In this document: one piece after another, positions 43,474-52,176 of the stretch | Layout of the letters: each line of letters opens with the position of its first letter | How positions within the stretch are numbered: position 1 is the first letter of the stretch | Origin: Chitinophagales bacterium | Lineage (GTDB): Bacteria; Bacteroidota; Bacteroidia; Chitinophagales; Chitinophagaceae | Assembly: GCA_017303395.1 (NCBI GenBank) | Contig: JAFLBN010000020.1 | Coordinates: forward strand, 1 to 62,309 | DNA: 62,309 bases | Direction of reading: 5' to 3' | Position numbers and translations under genes: made by a program | Notes under the pieces: generated by a model | Told to the model about the DNA's origin: nothing | Database searches by the model: none | What the model saw: only the letters and a program-made list of their open reading frames with translations

Positions 43474-46400
43474 ATGATTCGTGCGTTACTTGTAGCAGGA
43501 TTTCTATTTGTTTTTTCATTTACCTACGCCCAAACATGCCCCTCGAACGTAGATTTTGAACTCGGCAATTTTACCAACTGGCATTTATTCCGTGGTACTT
43601 GTTGTCCTATCAATACACCTACATCAGGTACTTCTTCAGGCAGGCATACTATCACAAGTGGTACAGCCACAGACCCTTACGGAGGGTTTCCTATTGTTGC
43701 GCCCGGTGGTGGCAGTTACTCATTGAAGTTGGGTAACAGCAACACAGGTGCGCAGGCAGAAAGAGCCAGGTATTTTATTCGCATACCATCTGGTATAAAT
43801 AATTACAGCCTGATATTCAGATATGCGGTTGTGTTTGAAGACCCCGGCCACGTAGCAGCAGATCAACCACGTTTTGAGGTAAAAGCTTATGACTCAATAA
43901 CAAATGCCATCATTAATTGTAGTCAGTTCAATTATATAGCCACATCGAGTCTGCCCGGTTTTACGGTTTCATCCATCAACAATGGTGCTCTATACAAATC
44001 TTGGTCTACTGCCAGTATCAATCTTTCGGGTTATGCCGGGCGTACTGTTGCTGTAGACTTTGCGAGTGGAGACTGTGCGCAGGGAGCACACTTTGGTTAT
44101 GGTTATGTAGATCTTAACTGCGGCTTGTTCCAGATATCTTATAATGCCTGCGATACTTCATCTACTGTTTCGCTGAGCGCCCCTCCGGGTTTCAATTCGT
44201 ATGTCTGGAGAGATTCTTCAACATGGTCTACAGTAGGCACGGGACAGTCTGTTACAATAGCAAGGCCTACTACAACCAAAACATACGCAGTCATTCTTAC
44301 ACCTTATACCGGCTTCGGTTGTCCTGATACATTATATACCAAGGTTACCATTAATAATCTGGCAGTAAACGCTACAAGAGATACTACTATATGCAGGGGT
44401 AGCAGCATACAACTGAATGCAAATGCTACTGCAAGTGCCACGCCTATTACATACAACTGGACACCGACAACTGCGCTCAGTTGTTCTACTTGTGCCAATC
44501 CAGTAGCTACACCACTTACAACAACCACATATTATGTTACGGCAACTGATGCAAACGGCTGTACGAAAAACGATACCGTTGTCTTAACCGTCAGCAATCC
44601 GCAGGTAGCAGTTGCCAGGCAGCATGTGTCTTGTTTTGGTGGTGCTAACGGTACACTTACGGCTACACCATCGGGTGGCTTTACGCCATATACGTATAGC
44701 TGGAATACATCTCCCGTAAGGACTACAGCAGCCATCAACGGATTATCTGCAGGTACTTATATACTTACCATGACGGATAATGCAGGTTGTGTGGTAAGAG
44801 ATACTTCGGTAATAACACAGCCCACTTTGCTGAATGCTTCCATCGCAAGCAGGGTAAATGTGAGTTGTTATAACGGTACTAACGGTAGCGCAACGGTAAG
44901 TGTATCAGGAGGTACTGCACCATATACTTATAGTTGGAATACAACGCCTGTAAAGACAACTGCTACAGCCACCGGGCTTGGCGCAGGTAGTTACATAGTT
45001 ACTGTTACAGATAGTAAAGGCTGTATTGATACGGCAAATGTTACCATTACACAGCCAACCGTATTGAATGCATCACTGGCTTCAAAAACGAATGTGAGTT
45101 GCTTTGGTGGCAATAATGGTAATGCGACAGTCAGTGTATCAGGAGGTACATCGCCCTACACCTATAGCTGGAACAGCAGTACAGTGCAAACAACAGCCAC
45201 AGCTACATCGCTGCCAGCGGGTACATATATTGTTACGGTAACAGATACACTGGGTTGTATCGATACTGCTCTGGCAGTAATAACACAGCCTTCGCAACTC
45301 AATGCTTCTATTACAGCCATTACCAATGTCAGTTGTTTTGGCACGGCAACAGGTAGCGCTACTGTTACAGCAACAAGTGGTACATCACCATATACTTATA
45401 GTTGGAATACATCGCCTGTACAAACTACTGCCACCGCATCGGGCTTGAATGCAGGTAGCTACATAGTGACGGTAACAGATACTTTGGGTTGTACAGATAC
45501 AGCATTGGCTGTCATCACACAGCCTACTGTGCTGAACGCGTCAATAGCAGCATCTGCCAATGTGAATTGCTTTGGCGGAAACAACGGCACCGCATCGCTG
45601 AATGTAACGGGCGGTACAACACCATATACCTATAGCTGGAATACATCTCCTGTACAAACTACAGCCGCTGCAAGCAACCTTGCTGCAGGTACATACATAG
45701 CCACAGTAACAGATGCCAAAGGTTGTACGGATACAGCAGTAGTTGTCATTACACAACCTGCAGTACTGAATGCGAGCATTAGCAGCAGTAACAATGTGCG
45801 CTGTTTTGGTGAGCAGAGTGGTAACGCTACAGTGAGTGTCACAGGCGGTACATCTCCATATACTTATTCGTGGAATACCACACCTGTGAAAACGACTGCT
45901 ACAGTGGCAATAGGAGCGGGTACATATATTGCAACGGTAACAGACAGTAAAGGCTGTACCGATACGGCACTGGTAGTAATAACACAACCTGCGGTATTGA
46001 ATGCAAGCATTGGCAGCAGTACCAATGTCAGTTGCTTTGGTGGTAGTAATGGTACGGCAACCACTACAGTTTCGGGTGGTACGTCTCCATATACATATTC
46101 ATGGACTACATCGCCTGTTCAAACTACTGCTACGGTAACTACGCTCAGTGCCGGTAGTTATATAGTAACTGTTACAGATACAGTGGGGTGTATAGATACA
46201 GCACTTGTTACCATCACACAACCAAATGTGCTGAGTGCTGCAATACCATCGCATACAAACGTGAGTTGCTTTGGTGGCAATAACGGTACTGCAACAGCTG
46301 CAGTGTCAGGTGGTACAGCACCATATACCTATAGCTGGAATACGTCTCCCGCACAAACAGGTACTACGGCTACTGCATTGGCAGCTGGTGCTTATACGGT

Positions 46401-49400
46401 GACCGTAACAGATGCGAAAGGCTGTATGGCAATAGCTACGGTTACAATATCGCAGCCAACAAAAGTCAGCCTTGCATTGAGTTCAAAGACCGATGCAACT
46501 TGTAATGGTATAAATAATGGTGCAGCTACTATTGCGGCTACAGGTGGCACATCGCCCTATACATATTGGTGGAACACCACACCTGCACAAACAAGTGCAT
46601 CTGCAACAGCACTTGCCGCAGGCAACTATATAGCTGTTGCTACAGACAGTGCAGGTTGTAAAGACACATTAGCCATAGTAATATCGCAACCGTATGCGCT
46701 GAATGCAAGCATCGGTAGCAAAACAAATACAAGGTGTTTTGGCGAAGCTAACGGTAGTGCTACGGTAAGTGTATCAGGTGGTACATCTCCATATGCTTAT
46801 AGCTGGAATACTGCACCGGTACAAACTACAACTACAGCAAGCGGACTTGCCGCAGGTACGTATATTGTAACCGTTACGGATGCCGGTGGTTGTAATGATA
46901 CTGCATTGGTAGTGATAGCACAGCCCGCAGTATTGAATGCAAATATTAGTGCTACAACAAACATCAGTTGCTTTGGTGGCAGCAATGGTACAGCAACTGT
47001 TAGTGCTACTGGTGGCACAATGCCATATACTTATTTATGGAATACCTCTCCGGTGCAAACCTCTGCTACAGCTACCGCATTGCCCGTTGGTAGTTTTGTG
47101 GCAACCGTAACAGATGCGCTTGGTTGTACTGATACTGCAAATATTACCATTACACAGCCAACTGTTTTGAATGCTGCTGTTACAGCACACACCAATGTCA
47201 GTTGCTTTGGTGGAAATAATGGTACAGCTACCGTATCGGCAACAGGTGGCACAACACCATACACTTATGTCTGGAATACATCTCCTGCACAAACAACTGC
47301 TACGGCAATCGGTTTAGCTGCGGGTACTTATACAGTTGTGGTTACAGATGCCAAAGGTTGTACATCTACAACATCTGTAGCCATCACACAACCTTCTCAG
47401 GTTAGTTTATCATTGGTATCTAAAACCAATGCAAGTTGTAATGGTATAAACAATGGCACTGCAACTATAGCAGCTACAGGTGGCACGTCGCCATATACCT
47501 ATTGGTGGAATACCACACCTGCACAAACAAGCACTACAGCAACATCATTGGCATCAGGTGGTTATATGGCAGTAGTTACTGATAATGCAGGTTGTACCGA
47601 TACACTTGCAGTTGTAATATCTCAGCCCGGTGCATTGAATGCCGGCATTGGCAGCATAACGAATGTGAGCTGTAACGGTGGTGCTAACGGCGCAGCATCT
47701 GTTGTCACAACAGGCGGCACGTCGCCATATACATACACATGGAATACAAACCCTGTGCAAACAGGTGCTACGGTCTCATCTTTAGCTGCGGGTACTTATA
47801 CAGCTACTGTTACAGATGCTATGGGATGTTCTGATACTGCTGTAGCAGTAATACAACAACCCGCAGTACTTACGGCAAGCATCTCTTCCTTTGCAAATGC
47901 TACTTGTTTTGGTGGTAACAATGGTAGTGCTACTGTAAATGCTACGGGTGGCAATTTGCCATATACTTATTCATGGAATACATCTCCTGTTAAAACAACA
48001 CAATCTGTTACGGGTTTGTCTGCAGGTACTTATCAGGTAACGGTTACAGATGCCAAAGGCTGTTCTGCCATTGCAACGGTAAATATTTCACATCCCGCAC
48101 AGTTGAATGCATCAATCAGCAGCAAGATAAATGTTAGTTGTAATGGTCTAAGTAATGGTGCTGCTACAGTAGCAACAACCGGTGGTACTACGCCATATAC
48201 TTATACATGGAATACTACGCCTGCGCAAGTTGCGGCTACAGCAACGGCATTGCCGGCAGGTATATATATAGCCACTGTAACAGATGCCAACGGCTGCAGC
48301 GATACGGCAGTTGTAAGCATATCGCAACCTGCTTTGCTGAATGCGGGTATTACACAAAAACAAGATGTTAGTTGTAATGGTTACACAAATGGTAGTGCTA
48401 CAGTAGCTGCTATAGGCGGTACACTGCCATATGCATACAGTTGGAATACCAACCCTGTGCAGATAAATGCAGTAGCTACATCGTTGCTGGCAGGCGCTTA
48501 CATTGCAACCGTTACGGATGCTAATGGCTGTACCGATACGGCAATGGTTACTATCAGTCAGCCAACTCAGTTGAATGCGATAATTACAAGCAAAACCGAT
48601 GTTGCTTGTTTCAATGGTAATAACGGACAGGCTACGGCGACTGCAACAGGCGGTACATCTCCATATAATTATTCATGGAATACTTCGCCAGTACAATCTT
48701 CAGCTACTGCAAACACACTGCGCGCAGGTGCGTATGTTGTAACGGTAACAGATAATAAAGGTTGTACGGATACCGCACAACTTAGTATATCGCAACCTGC
48801 ACAACTGATAGCTAGTATAGCTAGTAAAACAGATGCACTGTGTAATGGTAACAGCGATGGCACTGCTACGGGTAGCGCAACGGGTGGCACATCGCCTTAT
48901 GTCTATAGCTGGAACACGAGCCCTGTACAAACAACACTTACTGCTACCGCAATTGCAGCAGGATTCTATACATTGACTATAAGAGACCAAAACGGCTGTA
49001 CTGCTACAGATACGGTGAGCATTGCAGAACCTATTAAGATAAAGGTAACCGTTGAGCCACTTGATAAAACATGTATTGGTGCTTCTTCAGGTTCTGCTGT
49101 TATCAAAGCAACTTCAGGTGGTATTGCACCATATACTTATTTGTGGAATACTACTCCTGCATTTACTACTACCTTGGCTACAGGCCTTGCAGGTGGAACA
49201 TATAGTGTAAGGGTAACTGATGCCACAGGTTGTTCTGTAAATGAAAATGTTACAGTACTCAACTTCCCGCAATTGCAGTTGGGTACATTGCCGGATACAG
49301 AAGTATGTCCGGGCAGCAAAGTACAGTTGATAGCTACAGGTGCAAAAACATATAGTTGGTTTGCTGAGCCTACATTGTCATGCCTCAATTGTGCAGACCC

Positions 49401-50256
49401 TGTAGCAAGCCCCGTAGTTAATACGAGATATTATGTTGTGGGTATCGATACCAACAATTGCCGCGATACTGCAGGCACAATGGTATCTATAATTCCTAAA
49501 CGCAAAATGGATGTTGGTGCAGACCTTGAAATATGCGAGGGCGATCAGGCGCAACTACATGCCGACGGTGGTAAGGAATACACTTGGTTCCCTGTACAAT
49601 CATTGAATGACAATAAGAGCAGTGCGCCAGTTGCTATTCCAACACAAACAACGCGATACATGGCTGTCATAAAGCAGAATGAATGTTATACAGATACCTT
49701 GTATCAGAACGTAACCGTACGTGCAAAACCATTTGTAGACTTAGGGCCAGATCTTGATGGTGTTGTAGGTGCGTCTTTCAAGCTGAATGCAAAAACATCG
49801 AATGTTAATAAGATAGAGTGGCTGCCACCAACAGGGCTCAGCTGTGTTGATTGCTACAATCCTGTTGCTATTGTAGATAAGTCGATAGTGTACAAAGTGG
49901 TAGTATATAACGGCGAGCAGTGCAAGGCAACGGATGACATAGCTATCAATGTAAAGTGCGATGAATCTATCATTTCATTACCAAATACGTTTACACCCAA
50001 TGGAGACGGGGCTAATGATATGTTCTGGCCAATATCGAAAGGTGGGATTATCGTAGACAAAATGCTGGTGTTTAATCGCTGGGGTGAAAGAGTATTTGAG
50101 GCGTATAATATACCTGTGAACGACCCAAGCAAAGGTTGGGACGGTACTTTTAAAGGAAAAGCGTTGACACCTGATGTGTTTGTGTATATAATAGAAACGA
50201 GATGTATAACGGGAGAGAGAATCGTTATAAAAGGAGATATTTCTCTGATTCGTTAA
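43474..50256 (+). CDS. Giant SprB-repeat adhesin with gliding-motility-associated (CHU_C) C-terminal domain
   Basis: 2260 residues. Leader MIRALLVAGFLFVFSFTYAQ. Residues about 25-230 form an N-terminal adhesin-type domain (FELGNFTNWHLFRGTCC), followed by Ig-like/PKD-like segments to about 380. Then come about 20 SprB repeats of about 78 residues (pattern VSCFGGNNGTAT, PYTYSWNTSPVQ, GTYIVTVTDAKGC), then four Ig-like modules with WFPVQSLN and WLPPTGLSC, and the CHU_C domain LPNTFTPNGDGANDMFWP to KGDISLIR. This is the T9SS type B sorting end. It should be exported and moved along the cell surface or released; the ligand is unknown. Repeats 6-9 and 10-13 are copies of one four-repeat block. Confidence 0.93.
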   Translation: MIRALLVAGFLFVFSFTYAQTCPSNVDFELGNFTNWHLFRGTCCPINTPTSGTSSGRHTITSGTATDPYGGFPIVAPGGGSYSLKLGNSNTGAQAERARYFIRIPSGINNYSLIFRYAVVFEDPGHVAADQPRFEVKAYDSITNAIINCSQFNYIATSSLPGFTVSSINNGALYKSWSTASINLSGYAGRTVAVDFASGDCAQGAHFGYGYVDLNCGLFQISYNACDTSSTVSLSAPPGFNSYVWRDSSTWSTVGTGQSVTIARPTTTKTYAVILTPYTGFGCPDTLYTKVTINNLAVNATRDTTICRGSSIQLNANATASATPITYNWTPTTALSCSTCANPVATPLTTTTYYVTATDANGCTKNDTVVLTVSNPQVAVARQHVSCFGGANGTLTATPSGGFTPYTYSWNTSPVRTTAAINGLSAGTYILTMTDNAGCVVRDTSVITQPTLLNASIASRVNVSCYNGTNGSATVSVSGGTAPYTYSWNTTPVKTTATATGLGAGSYIVTVTDSKGCIDTANVTITQPTVLNASLASKTNVSCFGGNNGNATVSVSGGTSPYTYSWNSSTVQTTATATSLPAGTYIVTVTDTLGCIDTALAVITQPSQLNASITAITNVSCFGTATGSATVTATSGTSPYTYSWNTSPVQTTATASGLNAGSYIVTVTDTLGCTDTALAVITQPTVLNASIAASANVNCFGGNNGTASLNVTGGTTPYTYSWNTSPVQTTAAASNLAAGTYIATVTDAKGCTDTAVVVITQPAVLNASISSSNNVRCFGEQSGNATVSVTGGTSPYTYSWNTTPVKTTATVAIGAGTYIATVTDSKGCTDTALVVITQPAVLNASIGSSTNVSCFGGSNGTATTTVSGGTSPYTYSWTTSPVQTTATVTTLSAGSYIVTVTDTVGCIDTALVTITQPNVLSAAIPSHTNVSCFGGNNGTATAAVSGGTAPYTYSWNTSPAQTGTTATALAAGAYTVTVTDAKGCMAIATVTISQPTKVSLALSSKTDATCNGINNGAATIAATGGTSPYTYWWNTTPAQTSASATALAAGNYIAVATDSAGCKDTLAIVISQPYALNASIGSKTNTRCFGEANGSATVSVSGGTSPYAYSWNTAPVQTTTTASGLAAGTYIVTVTDAGGCNDTALVVIAQPAVLNANISATTNISCFGGSNGTATVSATGGTMPYTYLWNTSPVQTSATATALPVGSFVATVTDALGCTDTANITITQPTVLNAAVTAHTNVSCFGGNNGTATVSATGGTTPYTYVWNTSPAQTTATAIGLAAGTYTVVVTDAKGCTSTTSVAITQPSQVSLSLVSKTNASCNGINNGTATIAATGGTSPYTYWWNTTPAQTSTTATSLASGGYMAVVTDNAGCTDTLAVVISQPGALNAGIGSITNVSCNGGANGAASVVTTGGTSPYTYTWNTNPVQTGATVSSLAAGTYTATVTDAMGCSDTAVAVIQQPAVLTASISSFANATCFGGNNGSATVNATGGNLPYTYSWNTSPVKTTQSVTGLSAGTYQVTVTDAKGCSAIATVNISHPAQLNASISSKINVSCNGLSNGAATVATTGGTTPYTYTWNTTPAQVAATATALPAGIYIATVTDANGCSDTAVVSISQPALLNAGITQKQDVSCNGYTNGSATVAAIGGTLPYAYSWNTNPVQINAVATSLLAGAYIATVTDANGCTDTAMVTISQPTQLNAIITSKTDVACFNGNNGQATATATGGTSPYNYSWNTSPVQSSATANTLRAGAYVVTVTDNKGCTDTAQLSISQPAQLIASIASKTDALCNGNSDGTATGSATGGTSPYVYSWNTSPVQTTLTATAIAAGFYTLTIRDQNGCTATDTVSIAEPIKIKVTVEPLDKTCIGASSGSAVIKATSGGIAPYTYLWNTTPAFTTTLATGLAGGTYSVRVTDATGCSVNENVTVLNFPQLQLGTLPDTEVCPGSKVQLIATGAKTYSWFAEPTLSCLNCADPVASPVVNTRYYVVGIDTNNCRDTAGTMVSIIPKRKMDVGADLEICEGDQAQLHADGGKEYTWFPVQSLNDNKSSAPVAIPTQTTRYMAVIKQNECYTDTLYQNVTVRAKPFVDLGPDLDGVVGASFKLNAKTSNVNKIEWLPPTGLSCVDCYNPVAIVDKSIVYKVVVYNGEQCKATDDIAINVKCDESIISLPNTFTPNGDGANDMFWPISKGGIIVDKMLVFNRWGERVFEAYNIPVNDPSKGWDGTFKGKALTPDVFVYIIETRCITGERIVIKGDISLIR
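44620..49291 (+). repeat. About 20 tandem SprB repeats of about 234 bp
   Basis: The repeated unit codes for [TN]NVSCFGGNNGTAT, SGGTSPYTYSWNT, ATAL-AGTYIVTVTDAKGC, and ITQPTVLNAS. Copies differ mostly at synonymous and linker positions. Repeat 6 is one codon shorter than the rest. The last one or two are most diverged. Confidence 0.92.
45790..47658 (+). repeat. Two adjacent copies of a four-repeat SprB block
   Basis: Repeats 6-9 (45790-46722) match repeats 10-13 (46723-47658) in order: each first has RCFGE, each second FGGSNGT and ends in A..H, each third ends in LVSK/LSSK, each fourth has CNGINNG and YWWNTTPAQT. Period is 933-936 bp, which is four units. Confidence 0.85.
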
Positions 50257-50273
50257 TCAAACAAAAAGCTTGT

Positions 50274-50846
50274 ATGAAACAATTAGTAGTTGTTATTATG
50301 GTAATGCTGTTTGCCAATGCAAATGCACAGTCTTATCAATTGCAAAAAGAGGGTAGCAGTATTACTGTTTTGCAGAATGATGCAAAGACAATCGTATCAA
50401 ATAATACGGATGCAGCTTCTGTTATGGACTATCAACAAAAGATTTATTTCATCAGTAAAGATGGTGACGGTGCAATAAAAGCCTACGATGTGAATACTAA
50501 AAAAACGACTGATGTTGTGAGTGTGGGAATGAAGAGTGAGACAGGCTATGTTGTGAAATCTGTAGTGAATATGATACCCGATACAAAAGGTGGCAAAATC
50601 TATTTCACTACAAAAGATGTATACCGTGGCAATGTGCAATATATGACTTGGAGATACGATATCAGCACCAAAGCATACGATGTGTATTGCGATGGCAAAG
50701 CATTGTCTTTATCACCCGATAATGTATTGGAAGTAATGTTTACGGGAAAAGACATGAACGGACAATATGAGCAAAAAGCATACTTCAATGCATCATATCG
50801 TCAGCTGATAAAGCAGGACGATAAAGTGTATAGTGCTGTAAAATAG
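50274..50846 (+). CDS. Small exported protein following the SprB-repeat adhesin
   Basis: 190 residues from ATG 50274 (MKQLVVVIMVMLFANANAQ leader), 17 nt after the adhesin stop and probably cotranscribed. The mature part is beta-rich and propeller-like (KIYFISKDGDGAIKAYDVN; GKIYFTTKDVYRGNVQYMTW). I do not recognise a family. There is no T9SS sorting domain, so it may stay in the periplasm. A role in processing or accompanying the adhesin is inferred from position only. The terminator that follows is shared with the convergent gene. Confidence 0.7.
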   Translation: MKQLVVVIMVMLFANANAQSYQLQKEGSSITVLQNDAKTIVSNNTDAASVMDYQQKIYFISKDGDGAIKAYDVNTKKTTDVVSVGMKSETGYVVKSVVNMIPDTKGGKIYFTTKDVYRGNVQYMTWRYDISTKAYDVYCDGKALSLSPDNVLEVMFTGKDMNGQYEQKAYFNASYRQLIKQDDKVYSAVK

Positions 50847-50868
50847 TGCAGGGTTCTAAAACAAAGCG

Positions 50869-50891
50869 ACGCATCCCGATATGGGATGCGT
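50869..50891. terminator. Bidirectional terminator
   Basis: ACGCATCCC / GGGATGCGT stem with a 5-nt loop and T-rich flanks on the plus strand (TTTGTT). It separates two convergent genes. Confidence 0.7.
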
Positions 50892-50903
50892 TTGTTATAT
50901 CTG

Positions 50904-51305
50904 TTAGTTCACATTATTTGCAACACGCCATTCTATATAGAATATTGACAGTATAATAATAATTTCTCCAATGAAATGCATGATGCCCAAACTTGTAAGT
51001 GTATGCCTGTTTATTATTGTTAATGCCGCGCTCGCAATACAGTAGCTGAGGTTTGCCAAAGCTATTATGCGGATGTACAATTTGTACTTCTTTGCAAATA
51101 GGTAACCGCAAAATGAATATAAAGCAAAGCATGCGGCTACGGCCGACAGTGGTTGCAATACGTCTGTGGGCATGCCAAACAGGTCTACATTTTTTGCCAA
51201 TACAATGCCCAGCATTAATGACGTGGTAAGTGCACCAATAGCATCAATCAATAGCATTATTCGCGGTTTGCCTGTCAGGTAGTTTATTGTCTTTTCTACG
51301 CTCAT
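50904..51305 (-). CDS. Four-helix membrane protein, unknown
   Basis: 133 residues with ATG at 51305. Four hydrophobic helices (IMLLIDAIGALTTSLMLGIV; LSAVAACFALYSFCGYLFA; IALANLSYCIASAALTII; GEIIIILSIFYIEW) separated by short polar loops. No recognised domain. A perfect TTGACTTAAGTCAA palindrome lies about 100 bp before the start. Confidence 0.65.
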   Translation of the reverse strand: MSVEKTINYLTGKPRIMLLIDAIGALTTSLMLGIVLAKNVDLFGMPTDVLQPLSAVAACFALYSFCGYLFAKKYKLYIRIIALANLSYCIASAALTIINRHTLTSLGIMHFIGEIIIILSIFYIEWRVANNVN

Positions 51306-51403
51306 TTTAGTGTTTTGTGTACTTGTTATTGCCTCGGTATTGAATGGGTGATATGGTTGTTTAATTAGCGATGCAATGATATAACATTGATAACACCCAT
51401 TAG

Positions 51404-51417
51404 TTGACTTAAGTCAA
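51404..51417. promoter_or_regulatory. Perfect 14-bp palindrome TTGACTTAAGTCAA (FNR/CRP-like)
   Basis: It is perfectly self-complementary, of the general FNR/CRP half-site form TTGA-N6-TCAA. It lies about 100 bp upstream of the four-helix membrane protein start and about 90 bp from the tRNA-Leu gene end. The regulator is unknown. Confidence 0.45.
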
Positions 51418-51469
51418 ATACGCAGATAACTACTAAACAGATTGTTGAAGACTAAACTATCTAAAAACA

Positions 51470-51496
51470 AAATACCCGCTCATTGAGCGGGTATTT
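51470..51496 (-). terminator. Rho-independent terminator of tRNA-Leu
   Basis: AAATACCCGCTCA / TGAGCGGGTATTT stem, reading on the minus strand into TTGTTTTTAG. It is 11 nt after the tRNA 3' end. Confidence 0.85.
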
Positions 51497-51507
51497 CAGG
51501 ACTTCAG

Positions 51508-51591
51508 TGCCCAGAACAGGAATCGAACCTGCACTCCATTGCTGAAACCAGATTTTGAGTCTAGCGCGTCTACCAATTCCGCCATCTGGGC
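51508..51591 (-). tRNA. tRNA-Leu (anticodon CAA)
   Basis: Minus-strand GCCCAGA / TCTGGGC acceptor stem, anticodon stem CTAGA / TCTGG, loop CTCAAAA giving anticodon CAA (reads UUG). A long variable arm (TTTCAGCAATGGAGT region) and T-loop TTCGATT fit tRNA-Leu. The discriminator A73 is encoded and CCA is not. It is followed by its own terminator. Confidence 0.94.
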
Positions 51592-51599
51592 GTGCTTGT

Positions 51600-52130
51600 T
51601 CAGCGGGTTGCAAATGTATTTATTCTTTCTAAAATCCGCAACAAATATTTTTTGCGGAAGTAATAATCTTTTATTTGTAGTAGAATTTCTTTTGATGTGT
51701 TTCCTTTTTCAAACTGCTGCAACAATGGTTCCACATCGGCTTTCCATGCGTCCAGTTGGGCATTCAGCATATTATGAGCATCATTTTTATAGGTTTCGTT
51801 TTCAGGGTCCATCTCATATTCACTGATGCTCTCATTCAGGTCCATCATCTCCATCAGGAAGTCGGGCGGCAGGCTGTATTTCTCTTCATCTTCCAATAGT
51901 TCATTCATTTTCAGAATATATGCCATCGTAGCATCTGGATTCTGCAGCACTTTATAGGCATCGTTATTCAATGCTGCCATGCGCAATACTTCCGCACGCT
52001 CCTCATCGCCCGCCAGTGTAAAGCGGTCTGGATGATACCTCCGGCTCAGTTCGTAAAACTTCTTTTTTACTACTGCTGCGTCAGGTGCAAAACTCACAGG
52101 GATGTCATATAATTCAAAATAGTTAACCAT
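51600..52130 (-). CDS. hscB: Fe-S cluster co-chaperone HscB (J-domain protein)
   Basis: 176 residues. The N-terminal J domain (MVNYFELYDIPVSFAPD start, HPD in SRRYHPDRF) stimulates the HscA-type Hsp70 in Fe-S cluster transfer from IscU-type scaffolds. The C-terminal HscB domain has helices DFLMEMMDLNESISEYEM and LQIKDYYFRKKYLLRILE. It sits 8 nt downstream of the tRNA 5' end in the same direction, and away from any isc genes in this window. Start ATG at 52130, divergent from the next gene. Confidence 0.92.
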   Translation of the reverse strand: MVNYFELYDIPVSFAPDAAVVKKKFYELSRRYHPDRFTLAGDEERAEVLRMAALNNDAYKVLQNPDATMAYILKMNELLEDEEKYSLPPDFLMEMMDLNESISEYEMDPENETYKNDAHNMLNAQLDAWKADVEPLLQQFEKGNTSKEILLQIKDYYFRKKYLLRILERINTFATR

Positions 52131-52148
52131 GCGGCGAAATCAGTATCT

Positions 52149-52156
52149 TATCTTTG
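52149..52156 (+). promoter_or_regulatory. -7 promoter element for the AlaDH/LysDH-like gene
   Basis: TATCTTTG matches TAnnTTTG exactly, 20 bp before the ATG at 52177. It lies within 20-30 bp of the divergent hscB start. Confidence 0.55.
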
Positions 52157-52176
52157 AGTGTACAAATGTAAGTAAG

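Noticed and set aside
45790-47658. Duplicated block as an assembly artefact or mobile element
   Set aside because: The copies have diverged at many synonymous sites and differ in length by one codon, and no terminal repeats or transposase are present.
44300-49400. Long antisense ORFs in the SprB repeat region
   Set aside because: They are a by-product of the repeat codon pattern and repeat with the same period; no leader or start context.
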